From: Flavisphingomonas formosensis
GTDB taxonomy: Bacteria > Pseudomonadota > Alphaproteobacteria > Sphingomonadales > Sphingomonadaceae
Length of the DNA: 64,000 nucleotides
Direction of reading: 5' to 3'
Assembly: GCF_009755815.1 (NCBI RefSeq)
Contig: NZ_WRPK01000003.1
Location: 124,001 to 188,000, forward strand
Shown here: piece by piece, positions 44,750 to 53,030 of the stretch
How the letters are laid out: each line of letters opens with the position of its first letter
Position numbering within the stretch: position 1 is the stretch's first letter
Made by a program: the position numbers and the translations under genes
The notes under the pieces: model-generated
Seen by the model: only the letters and a program-made list of their open reading frames with translations
Database searches by the model: none
What the model was told of the DNA's origin: nothing

Positions 44750-47655
44750 GCCGGCTCGCCGCGGGCGGATCGATCGATCGCCGACAGCCGCTCGCCTTCA
44801 CGTTCGACGGAAAATCCTACCAGGGTTTCGCGGGCGACACGCTCGCCTCTGCGCTGATCGCGAATGACGTCAGGCTGGTCGGCCGCTCGTTCAAATATCA
44901 TCGGCCGCGCGGCATTCTGACCGCCGGTGCGGAGGAGCCGAACGCACTGGTGACCCTGCGCTCCGGCGCGCGGGCGGAGCCGAACAGCAAGGCGACCACC
45001 GTCGAGCTGTATGACGGGCTGGAGGCGGCGAGCCAGAATCGCTGGCCTAGCCTCGGCTTCGACATGATGGCGGTGAATGGCCTTCTGTCTCCGATATTTG
45101 TCGCCGGCTTCTATTATAAGACCTTCATGTGGCCGCGCCGCTTCTGGGAGAGACTGTACGAGCCGCTGATCCGCCGCGCGGCGGGGCTGGGCGCGTTGAG
45201 CGGACTGCCCGATCCGGACAGCTACGACCGTGATCACGCCTTTTGCGACCTGCTGGTGATCGGCGCCGGACCGGCGGGGCTGATGGCGGCGCTGACCGCC
45301 GGGCGCGCCGGCGCGCGGGTGCTGATCGTCGAGGAGGATTTCGCGCTGGGCGGGCGGCTGCTCGCCGAACGGCACGAGATTGACGGGCAGCCGGCCGCTG
45401 ATTGGGTCGCGGCGGTTGCGGCGGAGCTGGCGTCGCTTCCCACCGTCCGGGTCCTGAAGCGCACGACGCTGTTCGGCGGCTATGACAGCTGCACCTTCGG
45501 CGCGGTCGAAAAAGTGGCGGACCATCTCGTCACACCCGCGGCTGGCCAGCCGCGACAGCGCCTGTGGAAGATCGCGGCGAAACGGACGATCCTCGCCACC
45601 GGCGCGGTCGAGCGGCCGATCAGCTTCGGCGGCAACGACCGGCCCGGCGTCATGCAGGCCTCCGCCGTCGAGGCCTATGTCAATCGCTTTGCGACAGCGC
45701 CCGGCAAGCGCATCGCGATATTCGCGCTCACCGCCAGCGGCTTGAGACTGGCCCGGGCGCTGAAGGCGGCGGGGATCGAGGTGCCGGCAATCGTCACGCC
45801 CGACGGCACGGGCGACGGATCGACGATCGCAGGCATGGTGACAGCAACCCATGGCAAGACGCTGCGATCGATAGAGGTTTCCGGCAGGCGCATCGAGGCG
45901 GACATACTCGCCATGGCCGGCGGCTGGAATCCGGCGATCGGCATCGCCAGCCATCTCGGCGCGCGGCCGGTGTGGGATGACGCCATCCACGCCTTCGTGC
46001 TGAAGACCCCGCCGGCCGGCATGGCGCTGGCCGGGGCGGCGGCGGGGCATTTCTCGCTGGGTGAAGCGATCGACGACGGGCTGCGTGAGGCGCAGGCGGC
46101 GCTTGCCGATCTCGGCATGCCCGCGACGGTCGGCGCACGGCCGGCCACGTCGGACGATCCGGCCGGGGTGGGGACGCTCTGGTCCGTGCCGGGTTCGAAG
46201 GGCAAGGCCTTCGTCGACTTCCAGCATGACGTGACGGTGGACGATATCGCTTTGGCCGAGCGTGAAGGCTTCCGCTCGGTCGAGCATCTCAAGCGCTACA
46301 CGACGCTCGGCATGGCGACCGACCAGGGCAAGGCCGGGCAGGTCAACGGCCAGGCACTGCTCGCCGCGGCCACCGCCACGGCGATGGGCGAGAAGGGCAC
46401 GGTGATCGCGCGGCCGCCCGACCGGCCTGTGGCGATCGGTGCTTTCGCCGGCGCGCACACTGCCGCGCATTTCCGCCCGGTCCGGCTGACTGCCGGCCAT
46501 GCGTGGGCGGCCGAGAATGGCGCAAGCTTCGTCGATACCGGTCAGTGGAAGCGGGCCCAGTGGTTCACCCGGCCCGGCGAAAGCGACTGGCTGGAAAGTG
46601 TGACGCGCGAGGCGCGGGCGGTGCGCACCGGCGTCGGCATCTGCGATGTATCGACGCTGGGCAAGATCGAGGTGGCCGGGCCGGACGCAGCCACGCTGCT
46701 CGATCGGCTCTACACGAACATGATGTCCACTCTGCCGGTGGGCAAGGCGCGCTACGGGCTGATGCTTCGCGAGGACGGCTTCGTGTTCGACGACGGCACC
46801 GCGGCGCGGCTCGCCGACGACCGCTATGTGATTTCCACCACCACCGCCAATGCGGCGCGGGTGATGCAGCATGTCGATTATTGCCGGCATGTGCTCTGGC
46901 CGGAGCTGGACGCGCAGGCCGTGTCGGTGACGGAGCAATGGGCGCAAGTGGCGGTGGCAGGGCCGAATGCGCGGGTGCTGATGCAGCGGCTGCTGCCGGA
47001 CATGGATCTGTCCAACGAGGCGTTCCCCTTCATGGCCAGCGCGCAGTGCCGGTGGCGGGATGGGCCGGCGCGGCTGTTCCGGCTCTCCTTCTCCGGCGAG
47101 CTTGCTTATGAGATTGCGGTGCCGGCGGATCGCGGCGCGGCGCTGATGCGGGCGCTGACGGAGGCCGGGCGGAGCTTCGGCGTCACGCCCTACGGCACCG
47201 AGGCGCTGGGCGTGCTCCGGATCGAGAAGGGGCATCCGGCGGGTAACGAGCTGAATGGCCAGACGACGGCGCACGATCTCGGCATGGGGCGGATGCTGTC
47301 GGCCAGGAAGGATTTCATCGGCCGCGCGCTTGCCGGCCGGGCGGCGCTGACCGATCCGATGCGGCCGACGCTGGTCGGCCTCAAGCCGGTGCGGCCGGGC
47401 GAGCGGGTGCGCGGCGGTGCACATCTGCTGCCGCTCGGCGCTGCGGCACGGGCGGAGCATGATCAGGGCTATGTCACCTCGGCCTGTTTCTCGCCGGTCG
47501 TCGACGGATGGATCGCGCTCGGCCTCCTCGCCAACGGGCCGTCGCGGATCGGCGAGCGGGTGCGCGCCGTGTCTCCCGTGCGCGGGACCGATGTCGAGGT
47601 CGAGGTCTGCTCCCCGATTTTCTTCGATCCGGAAGGGGTTAGGCTGCGTGGTTGA
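44746..47655 (+). CDS. mgdC: N-methylglutamate dehydrogenase subunit C (sarcosine oxidase alpha-like)
   Basis: 969 residues from ATG 44746. An N-terminal ferredoxin-like domain (LAFTFDGKSYQGFAGDTLAS) is followed by an NAD/FAD Rossmann domain (DLLVIGAGPAGLMAALTAGR near 170) and a C-terminal GcvT-like folate domain (about 590-960). The folate domain captures the C1 unit from the oxidised N-methyl group as 5,10-methylene-tetrahydrofolate. The PurU gene two genes downstream agrees with folate-bound C1 output. Confidence 0.88.
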   Translation: MSRLAAGGSIDRRQPLAFTFDGKSYQGFAGDTLASALIANDVRLVGRSFKYHRPRGILTAGAEEPNALVTLRSGARAEPNSKATTVELYDGLEAASQNRWPSLGFDMMAVNGLLSPIFVAGFYYKTFMWPRRFWERLYEPLIRRAAGLGALSGLPDPDSYDRDHAFCDLLVIGAGPAGLMAALTAGRAGARVLIVEEDFALGGRLLAERHEIDGQPAADWVAAVAAELASLPTVRVLKRTTLFGGYDSCTFGAVEKVADHLVTPAAGQPRQRLWKIAAKRTILATGAVERPISFGGNDRPGVMQASAVEAYVNRFATAPGKRIAIFALTASGLRLARALKAAGIEVPAIVTPDGTGDGSTIAGMVTATHGKTLRSIEVSGRRIEADILAMAGGWNPAIGIASHLGARPVWDDAIHAFVLKTPPAGMALAGAAAGHFSLGEAIDDGLREAQAALADLGMPATVGARPATSDDPAGVGTLWSVPGSKGKAFVDFQHDVTVDDIALAEREGFRSVEHLKRYTTLGMATDQGKAGQVNGQALLAAATATAMGEKGTVIARPPDRPVAIGAFAGAHTAAHFRPVRLTAGHAWAAENGASFVDTGQWKRAQWFTRPGESDWLESVTREARAVRTGVGICDVSTLGKIEVAGPDAATLLDRLYTNMMSTLPVGKARYGLMLREDGFVFDDGTAARLADDRYVISTTTANAARVMQHVDYCRHVLWPELDAQAVSVTEQWAQVAVAGPNARVLMQRLLPDMDLSNEAFPFMASAQCRWRDGPARLFRLSFSGELAYEIAVPADRGAALMRALTEAGRSFGVTPYGTEALGVLRIEKGHPAGNELNGQTTAHDLGMGRMLSARKDFIGRALAGRAALTDPMRPTLVGLKPVRPGERVRGGAHLLPLGAAARAEHDQGYVTSACFSPVVDGWIALGLLANGPSRIGERVRAVSPVRGTDVEVEVCSPIFFDPEGVRLRG

Positions 47656-48238
47656 GGAACGGGCATTTACGGCGATGGTCGGCGCCCTGCCGGCGGCGGG
47701 CGGCGGCCTGGCCGTCAGCGAGCGGGGCGATCTTGGAATCGCGACGATCATGGCGCGCGCATCGTCCACGGCTGCGCTCGCGCAGCGCGTGGCGGAACGC
47801 TTCGGGATCGCGCTCATCGACGGGCCGATCCTGTCGGGTGCCGGCGCGGTGCGTTTTGCCGGGACGGGGCCGGGAAGCTGGCTTTCCTTCTGTGAGGGCG
47901 CGGATCCCTTCTGGGCTTGCTCGATGGCGGTGCAGCTCGATGGCGTGGCGTCGGTATTCGATCAGAGCTCGGGCTATGCGGTGCTGCGTCTCGGCGGCGC
48001 GGAAGCGATGCCAATGCTTCAGTCCGGCGCCTTCATCGATCTGCATGCGGACGCCTTTCCGGTCGGCGCCGTCGCGGTGACGGTGATCGCCCATGTCGGC
48101 GCGATCCTGATACGCGTCGGCGAAGCGCAATTCGACGTTGCCGTCTTCCGCAGCTTCGCCGGCAGCTTCTGGCATTGGCTGGCCACGAGCGCGGCCGCGC
48201 GCGGCGTTCCGCTGCACCGGTTCAGCGAAGATGGTTGA
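47648..48238 (+). CDS. mgdD: N-methylglutamate dehydrogenase subunit D (sarcosine oxidase gamma-like)
   Basis: 196 residues from GTG 47648, overlapping the alpha-subunit stop. The poorly conserved SoxG/GcvT-like fold is recognisable mainly by position and by the C-terminal LIRVGEAQFDVAVFRSFAGS with WHWLATSAA. It completes the beta-delta-alpha-gamma gene order. Confidence 0.8.
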   Translation: MVEERAFTAMVGALPAAGGGLAVSERGDLGIATIMARASSTAALAQRVAERFGIALIDGPILSGAGAVRFAGTGPGSWLSFCEGADPFWACSMAVQLDGVASVFDQSSGYAVLRLGGAEAMPMLQSGAFIDLHADAFPVGAVAVTVIAHVGAILIRVGEAQFDVAVFRSFAGSFWHWLATSAAARGVPLHRFSEDG

Positions 48239-48317
48239 TAGATCAACTCCGACCCGTCATTGACCCCACCCGGCGGTGCCGCGATGCGGACGGCGCGCCA
48301 TCATGATGGAAGATGCT

Positions 48318-49178
48318 ATGGCCCAGGCGAGCTATATTCTCACTTTGTCGTGCCCGAATCGTCCGGGCATCGTCGCCAAGGTCGCGACGATGCTGTTCTC
48401 GCATGGCGGCAACATCCTCGAGGCGAACCAGTTCGACGACATAGTGTCCGGCCGGTTCTTCATGCGGACGGTGTTCAACCTGCCGGAGGGCGGGGAGGTG
48501 GCGAAGGTCGAGGCGGATTTTGCGCCGATCGCGGCGGAGCATGGCATGGAATGGGCGCTGAGCCCGAACGACCGGCGCAAGAAGGTGCTGATCCTGGTCT
48601 CGAAATTCGATCATTGCCTGGTCGACCTGCTCTATCGCTGGCGGATCGGGGAGCTGGCGATGGATATCGTCGGGATCGTCTCCAACCATGGCTTCGAAAC
48701 CTATGCGGGCATCGATTTCGGCGGCATCCCCTTCCATCACCTGCCGATCACCAGGGAGACCAAGCCGCAGCAGGAAGCGCAGATCAAGGCGGTGGTCGAG
48801 CGGACGGGCGCGGAGCTGATCGTGCTGGCGCGCTACATGCAGATCCTGTCGGACGATCTCGCCGCCTATCTGTCGGGCCGCTGCATCAACATCCATCACA
48901 GCTTCCTGCCCGGTTTCAAGGGCGCCAAGCCCTATCACCAGGCCCATGCGCGCGGCGTGAAGCTGATCGGGGCGACGGCGCATTATGTGACCGCGGACCT
49001 CGACGAAGGCCCGATCATCGAGCAGGACGTCGAACGCGTCAGCCACAATGACAGCCCCGAGGATCTCGTCCGCAAGGGCCGCGACATCGAGCGCCGCGTG
49101 CTCGCCCGCGCCGTCGGCTTCCACCTCGAAGGCCGCGCCCTGCTCAACGGCTCCACCACCGTCGTCTTCCGGGATTGA
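48318..49178 (+). CDS. purU: Formyltetrahydrofolate deformylase (PurU)
   Basis: Hydrolyses 10-formyl-THF to formate and THF. 286 residues from ATG 48318, chosen because GGAAG lies 5 bases upstream. An N-terminal ACT domain ([20 protein letters not shown]) precedes the formyltransferase fold with the Asn-His-Asp triad in [20 protein letters not shown] and [16 protein letters not shown]. Next to a folate-dependent N-methyl dehydrogenase, it would regenerate THF from the C1 unit once oxidised to formyl-THF. FolD is not in the window. Confidence 0.92.
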   Translation: MAQASYILTLSCPNRPGIVAKVATMLFSHGGNILEANQFDDIVSGRFFMRTVFNLPEGGEVAKVEADFAPIAAEHGMEWALSPNDRRKKVLILVSKFDHCLVDLLYRWRIGELAMDIVGIVSNHGFETYAGIDFGGIPFHHLPITRETKPQQEAQIKAVVERTGAELIVLARYMQILSDDLAAYLSGRCINIHHSFLPGFKGAKPYHQAHARGVKLIGATAHYVTADLDEGPIIEQDVERVSHNDSPEDLVRKGRDIERRVLARAVGFHLEGRALLNGSTTVVFRD

Positions 49179-49312
49179 TCCGCAGGCTGGCTACCCCTGC
49201 GAGCTGAACCTTTGCAAAACCGGCGCAATGCCCTCAAATGCATCATGCCGGCGCTGGCTGGCAGGGGTGATTTGCGTAAAAGTTCCGCAACGGGAGGCGG
49301 CAGGGCAGGTTG

Positions 49313-49972
49313 ATGGCGAAGCGGACCAAGACGATCGAGGCGGCGGCGGCGGAAATCGAGGAGCTGCGGACCGGATCGAGCGCGCCGAGCAGCGAGGCGC
49401 GCGTGCTGGAGCGGGCGCTGGGCGTGCAGATCCGGCTGCTGCGCCGCAAGCAGGATCTTTCGGTCGCCGATCTCGCGGCGGCGGCGGGCATCTCGCTGGG
49501 CATGCTCTCGAAAATCGAGAATGGCCTGATCTCGCCTTCGCTGACCACGCTCAACGCGCTCGCGACCGCGCTGTCCGTGCCGATCTCCTCGCTGTTCGCC
49601 TCGGTGGAGGAACGGCAGGATTGCTCCTTCGTGCCGGCCGGGCGGGGCGTCACGATCGAGCGGCGCGGCACCAAGGCCGGCCATACCTATCAGCTGCTCG
49701 GCCACCTGCCGCGCGGCGACGTCGTCGTCGAACCCTATCTGATCACGCTGGAGGAAGGCGCGCAGCCTTATACCAGCTTCAGTCATGCCGGCGTCGAGAT
49801 CATCCACATGCTGGAAGGCGAGATGACCTATCAGCATGGCAGCGCGTCCTACCACCTCCATCCCGGCGACACGATGATGTTCGATTCCGGAGCGCGCCAT
49901 GGGCCGGAGGAGTTGCTGAAGCATCCCATGCGCTATCTTTCGATCATCATCTATCCGCGCAGCGCGGGGTGA
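49313..49972 (+). CDS. XRE-cupin transcriptional regulator
   Basis: 219 residues from ATG 49313. An N-terminal Cro/CI helix-turn-helix (about 38-95: LSVADLAAAAGISLGMLSKI) is followed by a cupin sensor domain (about 150-210: SHAGVEIIHMLEGEMTYQHG with the metal-type ...HLHPGDTMMF). This architecture is common in regulators of amine and amino-acid use such as PuuR. It sits between purU and mgsA, with a dyad just downstream before mgsA that may be its operator. Confidence 0.9.
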   Translation: MAKRTKTIEAAAAEIEELRTGSSAPSSEARVLERALGVQIRLLRRKQDLSVADLAAAAGISLGMLSKIENGLISPSLTTLNALATALSVPISSLFASVEERQDCSFVPAGRGVTIERRGTKAGHTYQLLGHLPRGDVVVEPYLITLEEGAQPYTSFSHAGVEIIHMLEGEMTYQHGSASYHLHPGDTMMFDSGARHGPEELLKHPMRYLSIIIYPRSAG

Positions 49973-49997
49973 TCCTATCCCGCCGATACTTTCCTGC

Positions 49998-50026
49998 GGA
50001 GAAAAATTAATTCTCCAGGATTGACA
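49998..50026 (+). promoter_or_regulatory. Dyad and -35 element upstream of mgsA
   Basis: GGAGAA (49998-50003) and TTCTCC (50011-50016) are inverted around AAATTAA. TTGACA at 50021-50026 is a perfect -35 hexamer, 42 bases before the mgsA start. A plausible binding site for the XRE-cupin regulator encoded just upstream; the -10 is weak (CTAAGC). Confidence 0.5.
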
Positions 50027-50068
50027 GCTGCGCGGCCTGACCCCTAAGCATCGGGGCAGGAGGCGCGC

Positions 50069-50956
50069 ATGTGCGGAATCGTTGGATTATTCCTGAAGGA
50101 CAAAGCGCTGGAGCCGAAGCTCGGCGCCATGCTGGCCACCATGCTGGAGGTCATGTCGGATCGCGGACCCGACAGTGCGGGTTTCGCGGTGTACGGCACG
50201 GGTGACGACGGGATCGTCAAGCTCACCGTGCGCGGCCCCGCGCTGGCCGGCGTGGGCGATGCGCTGGCGGCCGCGATCGGCACGCCGGTGACGGAGTCGC
50301 CGAACGACAGCCATGTGGTGCTGGGCCTCGCCACCGCGCAGGAAGCGGCGGCCCGCGCCTGGCTCGCCGCCGAGCGCCCCGATCTGGCGGTGACCGGATC
50401 CGGCAAGCGCATCGAGCTCTACAAGGAAGTCGGCCTGCCGGGCGACGTCGCGCGCCGTTTCGATCTGGCCGGCATGTCCGGCACGCACGGCATCGGCCAC
50501 ACGCGCATGGCGACGGAAAGCGCCGTCACCACCGCGGGCGCACATCCCTTCTCGACCGGGCCGGACCAGTGCCTGGTGCATAATGGCTCGCTGTCCAACC
50601 ACAGCAGCCTGCGCCGGATGCTGACGCGGGAGGGCATCGCCTTCACCACCGAGAACGACAGCGAGGTCGCAGCAGGCTATCTCAGCTGGAAGATGCGCGA
50701 GGGCGCCAGCCTGGCCGAGGCGCTGGAAGCCGGCCTCGAGGATCTGGACGGCTTCTTCACCTTCGTCGTCGGCACCGAAAACGGCTTCGCCGTGGTGCGC
50801 GATCCGATCTCCTGCAAGCCGGCAGTGATGGCGGAAACCGACGATTACGTCGCCTTCGCGTCGGAGTACCGCGCGCTCGCCGGGCTGCCCGGGGTCGAGA
50901 AGGCCAAGGTGTTCGAGCCCGAACCCGCCCGCGTCTATGCATGGGAGCGCAACTGA
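50069..50956 (+). CDS. mgsA: N-methylglutamate synthase subunit A (class II glutamine amidotransferase)
   Basis: 295-residue Ntn-type amidotransferase domain protein. The nucleophile is Cys2 (MCGIVGLF), and SDRGPDSAGF and GHTRMATESAVT are the usual substrate motifs. In the NMG pathway this subunit releases the methylamino group from gamma-glutamylmethylamide. It resembles the glutaminase domain of glutamate synthase as a separate protein (GlxB-like). Overlaps mgsB by one base (TGATG). Confidence 0.88.
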   Translation: MCGIVGLFLKDKALEPKLGAMLATMLEVMSDRGPDSAGFAVYGTGDDGIVKLTVRGPALAGVGDALAAAIGTPVTESPNDSHVVLGLATAQEAAARAWLAAERPDLAVTGSGKRIELYKEVGLPGDVARRFDLAGMSGTHGIGHTRMATESAVTTAGAHPFSTGPDQCLVHNGSLSNHSSLRRMLTREGIAFTTENDSEVAAGYLSWKMREGASLAEALEAGLEDLDGFFTFVVGTENGFAVVRDPISCKPAVMAETDDYVAFASEYRALAGLPGVEKAKVFEPEPARVYAWERN

Positions 50957-51645
50957 TGCCGGTCGTCGACCTCGCCGTGACCAGCAAGCGGGCGCTCAAC
51001 GAAAGCTTGCACGCGCTGGCGCCTGATACCAACGAGACACTCTGGCGGGTCGAGAATCCCGGCGGCCAGCATGCGCTGGCGGTGGGGCTGGACGTGCCCG
51101 TGACCGTGGAGATCGCCGGCCATGCCGGCTATTATTGCGGCGGCATGAACCGTCAGGCGACCATCGTCGTCGAGGGCAATGCCGGCGTCGGCGTGGGCGA
51201 GAACATGATGTCCGGCCGGATCCATGTGCTCGGCGATGCCAGCCAGTCCGCGGGCGCGACCGCCCATGGCGGCCTGCTGGTGATCGACGGCAATGCCTCC
51301 GCCCGCTGCGGCACGTCGATGAAGGGTGTCGATATCGTCGTGAAAGGCTCGATCGGGCCGATGAGCGCCTTCATGGCGCAGTCCGGTGCGCTGGTCGTGC
51401 TCGGTGATGCGGGCGATGCGCTGGGCGATTCCATCTACGAGGCCCGGCTCTATGTCCGCGGGGAGGTGAAGAGCCTCGGCGCGGACTGCATCGAGAAGGA
51501 ACTGCGCGACGAGCATCGCGCCGAACTGCGTCGGCTGCTCGACGCGGCGGGCCTCGACGGCGCGGTGAAGGTGGAGGATTTCCGCCGCTACGGCTCGGCC
51601 CGCACCCTCTACAATTTCCATGTCGATCATGCGGGGGCCTATTGA
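50956..51645 (+). CDS. mgsB: N-methylglutamate synthase subunit B (GXGXG domain protein)
   Basis: 229 residues of the GltB C-terminal 'GXGXG' beta-helix: repeats such as GGMNRQATIVVEGNAGVGVG and HGGLLVIDGNASARCGTSMK. It is the separate counterpart of the glutamate synthase alpha-subunit C-terminal domain and is structural rather than catalytic. Start ATG 50956 within the previous stop; the next gene overlaps in the same way. Confidence 0.88.
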   Translation: MPVVDLAVTSKRALNESLHALAPDTNETLWRVENPGGQHALAVGLDVPVTVEIAGHAGYYCGGMNRQATIVVEGNAGVGVGENMMSGRIHVLGDASQSAGATAHGGLLVIDGNASARCGTSMKGVDIVVKGSIGPMSAFMAQSGALVVLGDAGDALGDSIYEARLYVRGEVKSLGADCIEKELRDEHRAELRRLLDAAGLDGAVKVEDFRRYGSARTLYNFHVDHAGAY

Positions 51646-52976
51646 TGGACACCACCGACATCCCGCGCACCGTCCCGCGGCGCAGCGCCACCTTTGACGA
51701 TTACACCCTCTCCGAGATCCGTCGCGCGGCAGCGACCGGCATCTATGACATCCGCGGCGCGGGTGCGAAGCGGGCGCTGCCGCATTTCGACGATCTGCTG
51801 TTCCTCGGTGCGTCTATTTCCCGTTATCCTCTCGAAGGTTATCGAGAGAAGTGCGCAACCGATGTGATCCTCGGCACGCGCTTCGCCAAGAAGCCGATCC
51901 ATCTCAAGACGCCGATCACCATCGCGGGCATGAGCTTCGGCTCGCTCTCCGCCCAGGCGAAGGAGGCGCTCGGCCGCGGCGCGACGATCGCCGGCACGTC
52001 GACCACCACCGGCGACGGCGGCATGACGCCGGAAGAGCGCGGCCATTCGCAGACGCTCGTCTACCAATATCTGCCCTCGCGCTACGGAATGAATCCGGCT
52101 GACATGCTCAAGGCCGACGCGATCGAGATCGTGATCGGCCAGGGCGCCAAGCCGGGTGGCGGCGGGATGCTGCTCGGCCAGAAGATCTCCGATCGCGTCG
52201 CGGCGATGCGGACCCTGCCCAAGGGCATCGATCAGCGCTCGGCCTGCCGGCATCCTGATTGGACGGGACCGGACGATCTCGAGATCAAGATCGAGGAACT
52301 GCGCGAGATAACCGATTGGCAGAAGCCGATTTATGTCAAGGTCGGTGCGACGCGGCCTTATTATGACGTGGCGCTGGCGGTGAAGTCAGGCGCCGACGTC
52401 GTGGTGCTGGACGGCATGCAGGGCGGTACCGCGGCGACGCAGGATGTGTTCATCGAACATGTCGGCATCCCCACGCTCGCCGCGATCCGGCCGGCGGTCG
52501 AGGCGCTGCAGGAACTGGGCATGCATCGCAAGGTGCAGCTCATCGTCTCCGGCGGCATCCGCAACGGTGCCGACGTCGCCAAGGCGCTGGCGCTCGGCGC
52601 CGACGCAGTTTCGATCGGCACGGCGGCGCTGGTGGCGCTCGGCGACAATGATCCGGCGCTCGAAGCGGAATATGCCAAGCTCGGCACCACTGCCGGTGCC
52701 TATGACGACTGGCAGGAAGGACGCGATCCGGCAGGCATCACCACCCAGGACCCGGACCTGGCGGCGCGGCTGGATCCGGTCGCGGCCGGACGGCGGCTGG
52801 CCAACTATCTCGCGGTGCTGACGCTCGAGGCGCAGACCATCGCGCGGGCCTGCGGCAAGAGCCATCTGCGCAACCTCGAGCCGGAAGACCTGGTGGCGCT
52901 GACCATCGAGGCGGCGGCGATGGCGCGGGTGCCGCTGGCGGGCACCAGCTGGATTCCGGGCCAAGGGGGCTTCTGA
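51645..52976 (+). CDS. mgsC: N-methylglutamate synthase subunit C (FMN-binding glutamate synthase-like)
   Basis: 443-residue TIM-barrel FMN protein like the synthase domain of GltB: GMSFGSLSAQAKEALGRGA, GGGGMLLGQK, VVLDGMQGGTAATQ and LIVSGGIRNGADVAKALALG. It would add the released methylamine to 2-oxoglutarate and reduce the imine to N-methylglutamate. I see no C-x5-C-x4-C [3Fe-4S] motif as in classical GltB. The electron source is not encoded nearby. Confidence 0.88.
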   Translation: MDTTDIPRTVPRRSATFDDYTLSEIRRAAATGIYDIRGAGAKRALPHFDDLLFLGASISRYPLEGYREKCATDVILGTRFAKKPIHLKTPITIAGMSFGSLSAQAKEALGRGATIAGTSTTTGDGGMTPEERGHSQTLVYQYLPSRYGMNPADMLKADAIEIVIGQGAKPGGGGMLLGQKISDRVAAMRTLPKGIDQRSACRHPDWTGPDDLEIKIEELREITDWQKPIYVKVGATRPYYDVALAVKSGADVVVLDGMQGGTAATQDVFIEHVGIPTLAAIRPAVEALQELGMHRKVQLIVSGGIRNGADVAKALALGADAVSIGTAALVALGDNDPALEAEYAKLGTTAGAYDDWQEGRDPAGITTQDPDLAARLDPVAAGRRLANYLAVLTLEAQTIARACGKSHLRNLEPEDLVALTIEAAAMARVPLAGTSWIPGQGGF

Positions 52977-53030
52977 ACATTTGGGCGGGGCGGGGGCCTT
53001 CGCCTCCGTGCCACAGCGGAAGGCAAGGAT

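Noticed and set aside
44653-47817. Very long (1054-codon) minus-strand frame opposite mgdC
   Set aside because: A result of high GC codon use in the 969-residue plus-strand gene; it shows no domain and has a proline/arginine/histidine-rich shadow composition.
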